Positions 28,114 to 36,624 of a DNA stretch of 42,377 nt are shown piece by piece. The DNA comes from Candidatus Contendibacter odensensis (GTDB taxonomy: Bacteria; Pseudomonadota; Gammaproteobacteria; Competibacterales; Competibacteraceae). Position numbers and translations under genes: made by a program. The notes below the pieces were generated by a model. It was not told the DNA's origin, searched no databases, and saw only the letters and a program-made list of their open reading frames with translations. The DNA is taken from the NCBI GenBank assembly GCA_002747185.1, contig PDTV01000011.1:70216-112592 (forward strand), in the 5' to 3' direction. Every line of letters starts with the position of its first letter. Within the stretch, counting starts at the first letter, position 1.

Positions 28114-29250
28114 ATGGGTTCCGGTTTTATTATTTCCAATGATGGCTATATCATAACCAACCACCATGTCATTGATAATGCTGATGAAGTTACTGTAAAA
28201 CTTGGCGATCGGCGCGAATTTCAAGCCCAGATTATCGGCAGCGACCCCTACTCGGATATTGCATTGCTAAAAATTGATTCCACCAATCTGCCCACAGTAA
28301 AGTTTGGCAAAATTAATGATCTTAAGGTGGGACAATGGGTCTTTGCCATTGGCGCACCCTTTGGATTGGAACGCACGGTCACCAAAGGCATCGTCAGTGC
28401 TTTGGGTCGATCTTTACCCAAAGATACGTACGTACCTTTTATCCAGACTGATGTGCCCATTAATCCCGGTAATTCTGGCGGGCCTTTATTTGATCTTCAT
28501 GGCCAGGTGGTGGGTATCAATTCCCAAATTTTTAGCCGTAGTGGTGGTTATATGGGATTATCTTTTGCCATCCCGTCAGATGTTGCCATGGATGTCGTGG
28601 CACAACTCAGGGCTAAAGGTTATGTCACTCGTGGCTGGCTGGGTATTACCTTACAGGAAGTGACGCAAAATCTGGCGCAGTCTTTCAACCTGGATCAACC
28701 ACAGGGCGCGTTAATCACCGATGTACAGAAAAACAGCCCTGCCGACAAGTCAGGCTTACAAGCAGGGGATGTCATTATCACCTATGCGGATCAGGTTATT
28801 GAGGAAAGTGCGGATTTACCCCCCCTGGTGGGCTCCAGTAAACCCGATACCCGTAAGATACTGAAAATAATCCGCAATGGAAAACCGCAGGAAATTACGG
28901 TTACTCTGGGTCAGTTACCTAACCAAAATCAACAGGCATTGGCTCTAACCAAGACACCTGATAGCGATCATCCCCGACTCAATATTATCGTGGCTAATCA
29001 AAAAGCTGATAGTGGCACAAATAACATATTAGTCCAGCAGGTGGGTATCGGTCCGGCTGCCAGAGCTGGTGTGCGCCCCGGAGATATTCTGGTCAGCCTG
29101 AACCGGCAAAAAATAAAAAGCGTCACACACCTCCAGCAGATCCTTAAAAAGCTGCCACGCAATCAGCCATTACCGTTATTGGTCAAACGCAATCAGGGCA
29201 CGTTGTACTTAACAGTAACTATCCCGACTGTCGCAAAGAAAGCGGGCTAA
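28114..29250 (+). CDS. DegP/MucD-like serine protease body with two PDZ domains, signal peptide out of frame
   Basis: A Do-family (HtrA) trypsin-like protease. From the ATG at 28114 there are 378 residues. The catalytic triad is intact: His18 (TNHHVID), Asp48 (YSDIALLKID) and Ser121 (NPGNSGGPLF). PDZ1 starts near LGITLQEVTQNLAQ and PDZ2 near NNILVQQVGIGPAARAGVRP. HtrA proteins normally act in the periplasm on misfolded proteins. The body frame is open back to about 27913 and includes VNITVTSN and PGIEQHPFNELFKHFP, but contains no ATG, GTG or TTG before 28114. The matching signal peptide is in another frame. The gene is either dead, expressed as a cytosolic internal-start form, or carries a sequencing slip. 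Confidence 0.8.
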   Translation: MGSGFIISNDGYIITNHHVIDNADEVTVKLGDRREFQAQIIGSDPYSDIALLKIDSTNLPTVKFGKINDLKVGQWVFAIGAPFGLERTVTKGIVSALGRSLPKDTYVPFIQTDVPINPGNSGGPLFDLHGQVVGINSQIFSRSGGYMGLSFAIPSDVAMDVVAQLRAKGYVTRGWLGITLQEVTQNLAQSFNLDQPQGALITDVQKNSPADKSGLQAGDVIITYADQVIEESADLPPLVGSSKPDTRKILKIIRNGKPQEITVTLGQLPNQNQQALALTKTPDSDHPRLNIIVANQKADSGTNNILVQQVGIGPAARAGVRPGDILVSLNRQKIKSVTHLQQILKKLPRNQPLPLLVKRNQGTLYLTVTIPTVAKKAG

Positions 29251-29601
29251 AAAACGCTGACGCGCTCACGCACTCCCTGGTCTCTTTGACAGAGAGTGCG
29301 TCATTGCTGAGAAAACGGTGCGGTTTGTGATCGGCTGATTGATGCAAAAATTCAAAGAACAATGCCAAACTTCAATCTGCGATTGATATCCTGTCGAATC
29401 AAACCAGGACGACTGAAAAACGCCAGAAAGAAGAAAGTCCTGACGACACGCGGCAATCCTGGCCTGGATGCCGGCAACCCGAAGCCACACCCGCTGCCAT
29501 CGCGGGCTGCCCTTAACACGGTGGGACACGGCATCTGGCCATTCGGGTCATTATGCGCCCGCTCAAGCTGGCGGGGTCGCCATCCTTCCCTGCGGGTTCC
29601 T
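29251..29601. other. Gap between convergent protease and pdxT; one hairpin
   Basis: CGCACTC (29269-29275) pairs with GAGTGCG (29294-29300) 16 bases after the protease stop; there is no T-run, so it is a weak terminator. The rest has several overlapping open frames on both strands without ribosome sites or family resemblance, which I treat as non-coding. Confidence 0.3.
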
Positions 29602-30276
29602 TCAATGTGAGCGTGAGCGGTTCTGCATCCAGCCTTGCGGTGTCCAGGAAAGATCAATATCAGTACCCCACTCCTCATCCCACAAGGGACTTAACCCGCA
29701 TTTAACCGCAAAGTAGCGATGAAACGCCAAACTGGGCGTTAATTCTGGATGAAACACCGTGACCAAACTCTGCTCATCTTCAGCAGCAGCAATATAATCC
29801 CTTATTTGTAACAACACGCGCACCCCCTCACCCACCCGAATAATTTTTGGTGCCCGAATAAAGGTCAGTGGTACCGGCTTTTGAGCTACTGCGGGTACTA
29901 AAATCTCACAACTAAAGCTATCAAGCTGGCTGCCAAATGCATTACGGCTCACAGTGATATCAACCAGACCCAAAAATGGGGTTTCACCAATACTTTCCTT
30001 TGCCAGCAAAATAGCGCCGGCACAGGTTCCCCACAGCTTCAAGCCCTTGCGATAGTGGGCATCAATGACTGCACGTAAGTCAGAAACGTTTAACAGGCGT
30101 GACAAACAGGTGCTTTCGCCACCCGGGATAATCAATCCGGCCAAACCCTCGAACTCGGCGGCGTGTTTGACCGGTCGCCCGATCACACCCAGACGCTCCA
30201 AATGATCAAGGTGCTCTTGCACCCCGCCTTGCAAATCAAGCACACCAATAATCTTTGGCCTGCCACTCTCAATCAT
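29602..30276 (-). CDS. pdxT: Pyridoxal 5'-phosphate synthase glutaminase subunit PdxT
   Basis: A class-I glutaminase that feeds ammonia to PdxS. 224 residues, against a usual 185-200; the extra length is a C-terminal tail (SPLWDEEWGTDIDLSWTPQG onward). It has IGVLDLQGGVQEHLDHLERL, PGGEST (substrate loop), LWGTCAGAILLA with the nucleophile Cys85, and the His/Glu pair in VFHPELTP. It starts 8 bases after the pdxS stop, so the two are co-transcribed and translated as a pair. The tail may be an extension by stop loss, since it reads into otherwise featureless DNA. Confidence 0.95.
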   Translation of the reverse strand: MIESGRPKIIGVLDLQGGVQEHLDHLERLGVIGRPVKHAAEFEGLAGLIIPGGESTCLSRLLNVSDLRAVIDAHYRKGLKLWGTCAGAILLAKESIGETPFLGLVDITVSRNAFGSQLDSFSCEILVPAVAQKPVPLTFIRAPKIIRVGEGVRVLLQIRDYIAAAEDEQSLVTVFHPELTPSLAFHRYFAVKCGLSPLWDEEWGTDIDLSWTPQGWMQNRSRSH

Positions 30277-30284
30277 CGGGTAGC

Positions 30285-31166
30285 TTACCAGCCCCGCTCT
30301 GCCAAACGCTCTGCTTTCGGCATGGTGGCCACATCCAGACCTGGCATCGGCTCACCCAGGTCACGAGAGACTTCCAGTAACTTTTCAGGATCACTGTAGT
30401 ATGCGGTCGCTTTCACAATGGCGCGGGCGCGTCGCGCTGGATCACCTGATTTAAAAATACCGGAGCCGACAAAAACACCATCACAACCTAACTGCATCAT
30501 TAGCGCCGCATCAGCGGGTGTGGCGATACCACCTGCTGCGAAGTTCACGACCGGTAAACGACCCAGTTCCCGTACCTCAAGTGCTAATTTATAAGGCAGG
30601 CCATTGTTCTTAGCAAAAGTAATGACTTCTTCAACAGGCATACTCATAAGCTGGCGGATTTCACGATTCATGGTCCGCATATGACGCACGGCCTCAATGA
30701 TATTACCCGTACCTGCCTCACCCTTGGTACGAATCATGGCTGCACCTTCAACGATCCGACGCAGCGCTTCACCCAGATTACGTGCACCACAAACAAAAGG
30801 AATTTCAAACCGGGTCTTGTCGATATGACACTCTTCATCCGCGGGTGTTAATACTTCACTTTCATCGATGTAATCAATTTTAAGTGCCTGCAAAATCTGG
30901 GCTTCAACAAAATGACCGATGCGTGCCTTCGCCATAACCGGAATGGTTACAGCATCTTTGATTGCCGCGATCAGGCCGGGATCGGACATGCGTGCTACAC
31001 CACCCTGCTTGCGGATATCCGCAGGTACTCGCTCCAGAGCCATAACAGACACTGCACCGGCTTCCTGGGCAATTTGAGCCTGTTCCACGTCAACAACATC
31101 CATGATGACCCCGCCCTTTAGCATCTGTGCTAGTTGTGCATTTAGGAGATATCGATTTTCTGCCAT
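30285..31166 (-). CDS. pdxS: Pyridoxal 5'-phosphate synthase lyase subunit PdxS
   Basis: Makes PLP directly from ribose 5-phosphate, glyceraldehyde 3-phosphate and ammonia (DXP-independent route). 293 residues, very conserved TIM barrel: [61 protein letters not shown] with the reactive Lys80 (Bacillus Lys81), and [20 protein letters not shown]. It is first of the two-gene pdxST operon. Many gammaproteobacteria use PdxA/PdxJ instead, so this route is informative about lineage or transfer. Base composition is like the neighbours. Confidence 0.97.
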   Translation of the reverse strand: MAENRYLLNAQLAQMLKGGVIMDVVDVEQAQIAQEAGAVSVMALERVPADIRKQGGVARMSDPGLIAAIKDAVTIPVMAKARIGHFVEAQILQALKIDYIDESEVLTPADEECHIDKTRFEIPFVCGARNLGEALRRIVEGAAMIRTKGEAGTGNIIEAVRHMRTMNREIRQLMSMPVEEVITFAKNNGLPYKLALEVRELGRLPVVNFAAGGIATPADAALMMQLGCDGVFVGSGIFKSGDPARRARAIVKATAYYSDPEKLLEVSRDLGEPMPGLDVATMPKAERLAERGW

Positions 31167-31324
31167 GATGCTACTCGTCTACTACAATTGAAAAAATGAA
31201 TGGACAATCGTCGCACCGAATGATCGATATCAACCGGTGAGGCGGTGAAAATGGTTGATTATATCCCACGATTGATTACTGTATATCTTTTTGCTGCTGT
31301 TCCAGCTTGCCTGAAAACGTTAAG

Positions 31325-31740
31325 CTACTTTCTAATCTGCAAACTTTCAACGCACACAAGCGCGCGGTCTTGACTGATGGGAGTGGCGATTTTACGCAGA
31401 AAATCCCGTCCGGCATTCGCAATGCGAGTATAAAGACGCTGGATTCAGTGCCGGTCTTTCCCCCAGGCGGCGTTCATGGCGCTTAAACCTGTTGGGTGGC
31501 GGATAAAGGGTTCCATTGGACAAGGTGGCAAAACGGGCAATCCCTCAATCAATTCCAGCGGCATTTCCCTGTGGGGCAGGAATAGAAACCTCCTGCCCCG
31601 TTTATCGACTGGCGAACCATCGACCGCCTGTGTAGCTTATGCGGTGGCATTCTTGATCCCGCCGAGAATGTCTTGGCTCTTTCGACAGCGCATGCATCCA
31701 GCCTGATTTTGGGAGAGGGAGAGCGTGACCATATTCACTT
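31325..31740 (-). pseudogene. Decayed TnpB (IS200/IS605-type OrfB) fragment
   Basis: Pieces of several minus-strand frames spell the middle of an IS605-family OrfB/TnpB in order: LPKSGW near 31710, KSQDILGGIKNAT, ISYTGGRWFAS, TGQEVSIPAPQGNAAGID, a TGA at 31545-31547 where the RuvC-I motif has Leu, GIARFATLSNGTLYPPPNRF, KRHERRL, KDRH, then IQRLYTRIANAGRDFL, the segment with RALVCVESLQIRK (RuvC-II glutamate kept) and a stop at 31325. At least three frameshifts and several stops show it is long dead. The N-terminus, zinc finger and transposon ends are not seen. TnpB proteins are RNA-guided nucleases of transposons. Confidence 0.75.
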
Positions 31741-31792
31741 TATCGGATTATCATCACCGATTACAGCTCTGATCATGCTCAATGAGACTAGA

Positions 31793-31890
31793 GCGCAAAC
31801 ACTATAAACTGGAACAATTTATAGTGTTTGCGCGTTAAGACAGATGGATACAGCGGAACCCATTAATCAGACTTAATGGGTTCCGCTGTA
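31793..31890. repeat. Double-hairpin repeat, copy A (perfect stems)
   Basis: A 98-base unit of two stem-loops. Stem 1 is a perfect 16 bp, GCGCAAACACTATAAA (31793-31808) with TTTATAGTGTTTGCGC (31818-31833). A linker GTTAAGACAGATGGA follows. Stem 2 is a perfect 18 bp, TACAGCGGAACCCATTAA (31849-31866) with TTAATGGGTTCCGCTGTA (31873-31890). Two diverged copies lie at 40394 and 41719. This copy sits beside the TnpB fossil and 197 bases before the histidine kinase gene. Confidence 0.9.
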
Positions 31891-32086
31891 AAAGGCCTTC
31901 TGCATTCAATAGCCTCTGCCCAAACCATGTACAGCGCTTTGCTCTACCCCAGGGCAAATAGTCATAAAATCAGATGGACTTATCTTAAACAAACAGCATA
32001 ATATTTTGTTTTTCAAATAAAATAATTCCCGAAATACTCACCTACCTATCGGGAGTCATGCTATATTTACCCGGCAACGCAAACTG

Positions 32087-34780
32087 ATGAATTTATATCC
32101 ACAGAATATCAAACGTACCTCAAAAAAAAGCCCGCTACACCGACACCTGCTATTTTCCCGTCTATCAGTGGTGCTAATTGGTGTCACCATGCTGTTGGTA
32201 GTTTTGCTTTCCACATATCAACTGCACACACATGTTATGTATCTAACCCGTGAAGACACACCACCCACTGAAACATCATTACGGATTATCGCTGGTGTAC
32301 AACACTCCATAGCCAGTTTGCGCGGCTGGATCAATCATGATGATCCACTTTTCATCGATCACTGGCGCAGCGCCTGGGATCAGGAAATTCAACCTGCCAT
32401 GACTCGGCTGATACAGTGCCGGCAGTCTTCCCGACAACACTGCTCACCTGCCAGGATAGAACAACTCCAATCGCTGCTAACCCGCTTGCAGACAGCGCAA
32501 CAGCGCATACAGCGCATACAGCACATTGCCCATTCACCGAATAACACACCCGCACAACAGCGCTACCCACACCACCAATCCGCTGACTGGAACAGCGCTG
32601 TATATGAAATGCGAACACTTGTTGCCCCACTTGCAGATAAAACCATAACGCTGGCAGCACACATTGCTGACCATGCAAAAAAGCATATGGATCAGGAAGT
32701 CGACGCGGCTCGCAACATCAGTACCTTCACTGTAAACGCCGTTATCGCTACCGCCTTTATGATGCTGGCATTTGTTTATATCACGTCCAGAAAGCGGGCT
32801 CGCCCATTAACCCGACCTATCAGTACATCAGCGGAAGAAACCCGGCATCTGGCCGATGATCATATCACCCACGATTTACCCACTGGTGACAGCACCGAGA
32901 TATTTAAACTCACACAGTCATTTAACCAAATGCGAGCTTCCATGCTGCAAGCACAAACGGAACTCCGTGAAAGCAATACCCTGCTGGAAGAGTGTTTCAA
33001 CAAACGCACCGCTCAGCTTGCTGCAACCAATGCCTCTCTCAAACAGGAAATCGAGTTTCGTAATCAAACCGAGAAAGCACTACGGCGAAGCGAAGCACGG
33101 CTACGCGCCATGACCCGGGCCATTCCCGACATGGTATTTGTCGTTGATGAAGATGGTCTTTACCGCGAGATTCTTGCCGCCGGACGCAACTGGGACACCA
33201 CACGCATCAGACCTCCCTATCATCAGCACACCATCCAGCCGCTTTCGAAAGCCGATCACCACGAGATTTCGATAGCTTTGCTGAATGATGATCCGGCCAA
33301 AACCTCTATTACACCCATTCGTGGCAAACGGCTTGACGAAGTTCACACACCAGAAATGGCAAAGTTCTTTCTTGACATCATTCATCGCGCGCTGGCAAGC
33401 CAGAAAATCCAGGTTGCAGAATATGAGCTGACGACAGCCTCAGGACAACGCTGGTTTGAATCACGCACCGCACCGCTGGATATCCCGCTTTCTGATCCAC
33501 ACCTGGCAAACTCCGGCCATGATGATGCACAACTCCAATTATTCGAGCCCATTGATCCCCAACCAACTGAAAAACCGGCAGCTATCGTCGTTGCCCGTGA
33601 TATCACCAAACGTAAACAGGCGGAAAACCAGCTACGTCAAGCCAAAAAAATGCAGGCCATTGGCGAATTAACCGGTGGCATTGCCCATGATTTTAATAAC
33701 TTGCTCGCCGTTATCATGGGCAACCTGGAGTTACTGGATGAGCAATTATCTGTACATCCTCGTCTACATGAACTCGCACATCAGGCGTTACGGGCGGTTG
33801 ATCGCGGTACAACGCTCACCCGGCGGCTGCTGGTATTTGCCCGCCGCCAGCCGTTGCAGCCACAACCCACCGATTTAAACAAACTGGTGCTTGGTACCAT
33901 CGATTTAATCCGGCGCACCCTGGGCGCACGCATTAGGATTGAAACGGTACTTGCACCCAATCTTGGGCAAACACAAATCGACCCGGATCAGTTTGAAAGC
34001 GCCCTGCTTAATCTGGTAATTAATGCACGCGATGCAATGCCGGAATCGGGGCAATTGATCCTCGAAACAAAAAACACCGTTCTCGATGAAGACTATGCAG
34101 CCTCTCACCAGGATATACAACCGGGCCATTATGTGGTGTTATCTGTCAGTGATTCAGGCAATGGCATGCCACCTGACATACTGGAGCGTGTTTTTGAGCC
34201 GTTTTTCACCACGAAAGAAACCGGCCGAGGCAGTGGATTGGGCCTGAGCATGGTGTACGGCCTGATGAAGCAATCGGGTGGCAATATCACCCTCTACAGT
34301 GAATTGGGTCAGGGCACCACCGTACGCCTCTATCTGCCGCAAACAAAGGCAGAGACTCATGTCAGCACAACCGTAGAAACCCTCAATCAAGGATTTCAGG
34401 GTCATGGCGAAACAATACTGGTCGTTGAAGACGATCCTGATGTGCGTCAATTTGCGGTAAAAGCCCTCAATGGTTTGGGCTATCGCACCTTGCAAAGCGC
34501 AGATGCCGAGACCGCGCTCAGCTTGTTGACACACAAGCCCCAAACCGCACTATTATTCACTGATATCGTATTACCAGGCCCAATGGACGGCGTAAAACTG
34601 GCTACTGAAGCGACCCGCCAACGCCCTGAATTACCTGTATTATTTACTTCCGGCTATACCGAACACATGCTGCTGAACAATGGCAAGCTGGCCGATGGCG
34701 TTGAGATGTTGCCCAAACCCTATCGAAAAATTGAACTGGCAAAAAAGCTGAGGCTGCTGCTTCAAAAAGAGTTGGGCTAG
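32087..34780 (+). CDS. Hybrid sensor histidine kinase with PAS and C-terminal receiver
   Basis: An 897-residue inner-membrane sensor. The order is: membrane helix about 23-45, a helical periplasmic region of about 165 residues, second helix about 213-232, HAMP-like region to 290, coiled coil 290-340, PAS-type domain about 340-515, HisKA with phospho-His534 (ELTGGIAHDFNNLL), HATPase with N box (NLVINARDAMP) and G boxes (DSGNGMPP, GRGSGLGLSMV), and a receiver with phospho-Asp826 (LLFTDIVLPG) after VVEDDPD. The HisKA type is that of NtrB/FixL-like (HDFNN) kinases. There is no partner regulator next to it, so its output is unknown. It lies immediately before the cbiX cobalamin operon, but a link is not shown. 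Confidence 0.92.
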   Translation: MNLYPQNIKRTSKKSPLHRHLLFSRLSVVLIGVTMLLVVLLSTYQLHTHVMYLTREDTPPTETSLRIIAGVQHSIASLRGWINHDDPLFIDHWRSAWDQEIQPAMTRLIQCRQSSRQHCSPARIEQLQSLLTRLQTAQQRIQRIQHIAHSPNNTPAQQRYPHHQSADWNSAVYEMRTLVAPLADKTITLAAHIADHAKKHMDQEVDAARNISTFTVNAVIATAFMMLAFVYITSRKRARPLTRPISTSAEETRHLADDHITHDLPTGDSTEIFKLTQSFNQMRASMLQAQTELRESNTLLEECFNKRTAQLAATNASLKQEIEFRNQTEKALRRSEARLRAMTRAIPDMVFVVDEDGLYREILAAGRNWDTTRIRPPYHQHTIQPLSKADHHEISIALLNDDPAKTSITPIRGKRLDEVHTPEMAKFFLDIIHRALASQKIQVAEYELTTASGQRWFESRTAPLDIPLSDPHLANSGHDDAQLQLFEPIDPQPTEKPAAIVVARDITKRKQAENQLRQAKKMQAIGELTGGIAHDFNNLLAVIMGNLELLDEQLSVHPRLHELAHQALRAVDRGTTLTRRLLVFARRQPLQPQPTDLNKLVLGTIDLIRRTLGARIRIETVLAPNLGQTQIDPDQFESALLNLVINARDAMPESGQLILETKNTVLDEDYAASHQDIQPGHYVVLSVSDSGNGMPPDILERVFEPFFTTKETGRGSGLGLSMVYGLMKQSGGNITLYSELGQGTTVRLYLPQTKAETHVSTTVETLNQGFQGHGETILVVEDDPDVRQFAVKALNGLGYRTLQSADAETALSLLTHKPQTALLFTDIVLPGPMDGVKLATEATRQRPELPVLFTSGYTEHMLLNNGKLADGVEMLPKPYRKIELAKKLRLLLQKELG

Positions 34781-34880
34781 CGTTCCGTCAGACTCCGCCT
34801 GCTTTCCATGGTCATCCAGTCAAGCCCGTCAAGCGCGCATGGGCCTCCTGACCGCGAGCCTGGAAAATCCCGAAAATCCA

Positions 34881-34899
34881 GCCGGGTAAAAAACCCGGC
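34881..34899 (+). terminator. Hairpin between the kinase gene and cbiX
   Basis: GCCGGGT pairs perfectly with ACCCGGC around an AAAAA loop, 100 bases after the kinase stop and 63 before cbiX. It lacks a T-run. It may be a terminator or a leader hairpin of cbiX. No B12-box-like sequence is nearby. Confidence 0.45.
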
Positions 34900-34962
34900 A
34901 ATACGTGCCACACTTTGTACAATTACACTTTAAACAATAATACAGACGTACACTTATATATA

Positions 34963-35949
34963 ATGACTCAACACCCTGATTCCTCACCTGCTGCTGTTCT
35001 CCTCATCGGCCATGGTACCCGCCGTGCCGACGGGGTTGCCGAATTCCACCACCTCACCCAACAACTACAACAGGCTATACCTGAGCGTCACTGTATCGCC
35101 GGATTTCTGGAACTGGTTAAACCTGACATACCCACAGCACTGGAAACACTTTGGCAAGCAGGCTTTCGTAACATCGTCGCTTTGCCAGCCTTGCTCATGG
35201 CCGCAGGTCATCTAAAAAATGACATTCCTGCCATCCTCAAAACGGTTCAGGCCAAATACCCCGGCCTCACCCTGCGTCTGGGTCGGGATCTTGGTATCCA
35301 CCCCAAGCTGCTACAGGTAGCCCGGCAGCGTATTGAAAGTATCGAAACCTGTTTTGGTGCGGATTACGACCGAAAAGAAACCCTGCTTATGGTCATTGGG
35401 CGTGGTAGCTCTGACCCGGATGCCAACTCCAATATCAGCAAAATCACTCGCATATTGTGGGAAGGCATGGGCTTCATCTGGGCTGAAACAGCTTACACAG
35501 CCGTCGCTGCGCCGCTGATGGCCGATGCCCTGGAACGGAGCCACCGTCTAGGCTTCAAACAAGTGATCGTATTCCCCTACCTGCTGTTTACCGGTCGATT
35601 AGTCGAACAGATACGCGCCACAGTCACGACCTATCAAGAACACCATCCCGAAATCAAGGCTGTTATGGCGCCCTACCTTAACGCTCACCCACTGGTCGTT
35701 GAAACCTTTGTGGAGCGGCTCAATGTGGCAGAACAGGGTCAGGCGCAGATGAACTGCCAGTTTTGTGCCTATCGCACCGCTATTCCCGGTCGTGAAGATT
35801 GGCAGAATATACCTCAAACCAGCCATCACCATGGCCATGATCATCACGGCCATCACGATCATCACGATCATCACGATCATCACGATCATCACGATCATCA
35901 CGACCATCACGATCATCACGACCATCACGATCATGGTCATCGTCATTAG
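34963..35949 (+). CDS. cbiX: Sirohydrochlorin cobaltochelatase CbiX (long form) with His-rich tail
   Basis: Inserts cobalt into sirohydrochlorin, the early step of the oxygen-independent route. 328 residues, with two related chelatase halves (LLIGHGTRRADG with active His17, and a second half from about residue 140). MNCQFC (Met263, Cys265, Cys268) matches the MXCXXC iron-sulfur motif described for Bacillus CbiXL. Residues 288-328 form a tail with 27 His of 41, built of eight Asp-His-His units encoded by nine-base repeats. The tail probably stores or loads cobalt or nickel. The start is the ATG 34963; a longer frame begins at TTG 34915. First gene of the cbiX-cobH-cobL-cobI-cbiG-cobJ run. Confidence 0.94.
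   Translation: MTQHPDSSPAAVLLIGHGTRRADGVAEFHHLTQQLQQAIPERHCIAGFLELVKPDIPTALETLWQAGFRNIVALPALLMAAGHLKNDIPAILKTVQAKYPGLTLRLGRDLGIHPKLLQVARQRIESIETCFGADYDRKETLLMVIGRGSSDPDANSNISKITRILWEGMGFIWAETAYTAVAAPLMADALERSHRLGFKQVIVFPYLLFTGRLVEQIRATVTTYQEHHPEIKAVMAPYLNAHPLVVETFVERLNVAEQGQAQMNCQFCAYRTAIPGREDWQNIPQTSHHHGHDHHGHHDHHDHHDHHDHHDHHDHHDHHDHHDHGHRH
35857..35928 (+). repeat. Eight tandem 9-bp units encoding the CbiX Asp-His-His tail
   Basis: Eight copies of GATCATCAC, two of them GACCATCAC, lie inside cbiX. They keep frame, so slippage would change the tail length without breaking the gene. Confidence 0.9.
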
Positions 35950-35973
35950 ATATGTTGTTTATTGGAGCTACCC

Positions 35974-36624
35974 ATGCCTCGCTTTGACTATCTTCGCGAC
36001 CCGGAAGAAATCGAACGCCAATCGTTTATACAAATCCGGCAACTGTCCGACCTGTCCCGTTTCGAGCCCGACCAGCAACAGGTTGCCATGCGATTGATTC
36101 ATACCTCAGGTGATCCCACTATCGTTAACGATCTCCATTTCAGCTCAGGTGCAGTCGAAGCGGGTCTGGCGGCTCTGGAAAAGGGCACTGAGGTATTATG
36201 CGATATTGAGATGGTTAACCATGGCATCAGCAAACGCTATTTAAACGGACAAGTACATTGTTTCCTGAATGCACCCAGTGTTGCTGAGCGAGCCCGTCAA
36301 ACCGGTGAAACCCGCTCAATGGCGGCTATGGCTGAATGGCCTGCACATATGGCAGGCAGTATCATCGCTATTGGCAACGCACCCACCGCCTTGTTTCGGC
36401 TGCTGGATTTACTGGATAACGGCGCACCACGTCCTGCCCTGATTATCGGCATGCCGGTCGGCTTCATCAACGCAGCTGAATCCAAGCAAGCCTTGTGGGA
36501 AACAGCCGCCAGTGAATTCCAAACCCCTTGTATCACCCTGTTGGGTCGTCGCGGCGGCAGCAGTCTGGCCACTGCTACGGTGAATGCCTTGACCCGCATG
36601 GCCAATGGAATTCGCTACCCATGA
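35974..36624 (+). CDS. cobH: Precorrin-8X methylmutase (CobH/CbiC)
   Basis: Moves a methyl group from C11 to C12 to give hydrogenobyrinate or cobyrinate. 216 residues. The catalytic His43 is present in MRLIHTSGDP. FSSGAVEAGLAAL, MVNHGI, GNAPTALFRLLDLL and IGMPVGFINAAESK are family stretches. The start is the ATG 35974, six bases after GGAG. The last codon overlaps the next gene by ATGA, so translation is coupled. Second gene of the second cobalamin block, 24 bases after cbiX. Confidence 0.95.
   Translation: MPRFDYLRDPEEIERQSFIQIRQLSDLSRFEPDQQQVAMRLIHTSGDPTIVNDLHFSSGAVEAGLAALEKGTEVLCDIEMVNHGISKRYLNGQVHCFLNAPSVAERARQTGETRSMAAMAEWPAHMAGSIIAIGNAPTALFRLLDLLDNGAPRPALIIGMPVGFINAAESKQALWETAASEFQTPCITLLGRRGGSSLATATVNALTRMANGIRYP

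Noticed and set aside
29352..29678. A 108-codon minus-strand frame and overlapping plus-strand frames after the protease
   Set aside because: Odd composition, no ribosome site, overlap with the end of pdxT, no recognisable motif.
31573..31599. GGGGCAGGA/TCCTGCCCC 9-bp hairpin that resembles a terminator
   Set aside because: It lies inside the TnpB fossil, encoding part of the GQEVSIPAPQ segment, has no T-run of note and follows no gene; most likely chance.
31476..31706. A 76-codon plus-strand frame in the pdxS-kinase gap
   Set aside because: No ribosome site or family resemblance, and the opposite strand carries the TnpB fossil, so this is its shadow.
34781..34962. Possible cobalamin riboswitch before cbiX
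   Set aside because: Contains one GC-rich hairpin but no B12-box-like sequence; insufficient support.
35857..35928. Tandem nine-base units as a possible CRISPR-like or satellite array
   Set aside because: Units are in frame within cbiX and code for the metal-binding tail; no spacers.
35599..35946. A minus-strand frame rich in Met/Val/Ile repeats opposite the CbiX tail
   Set aside because: It is the antisense shadow of the GATCATCAC tandem repeat in cbiX.
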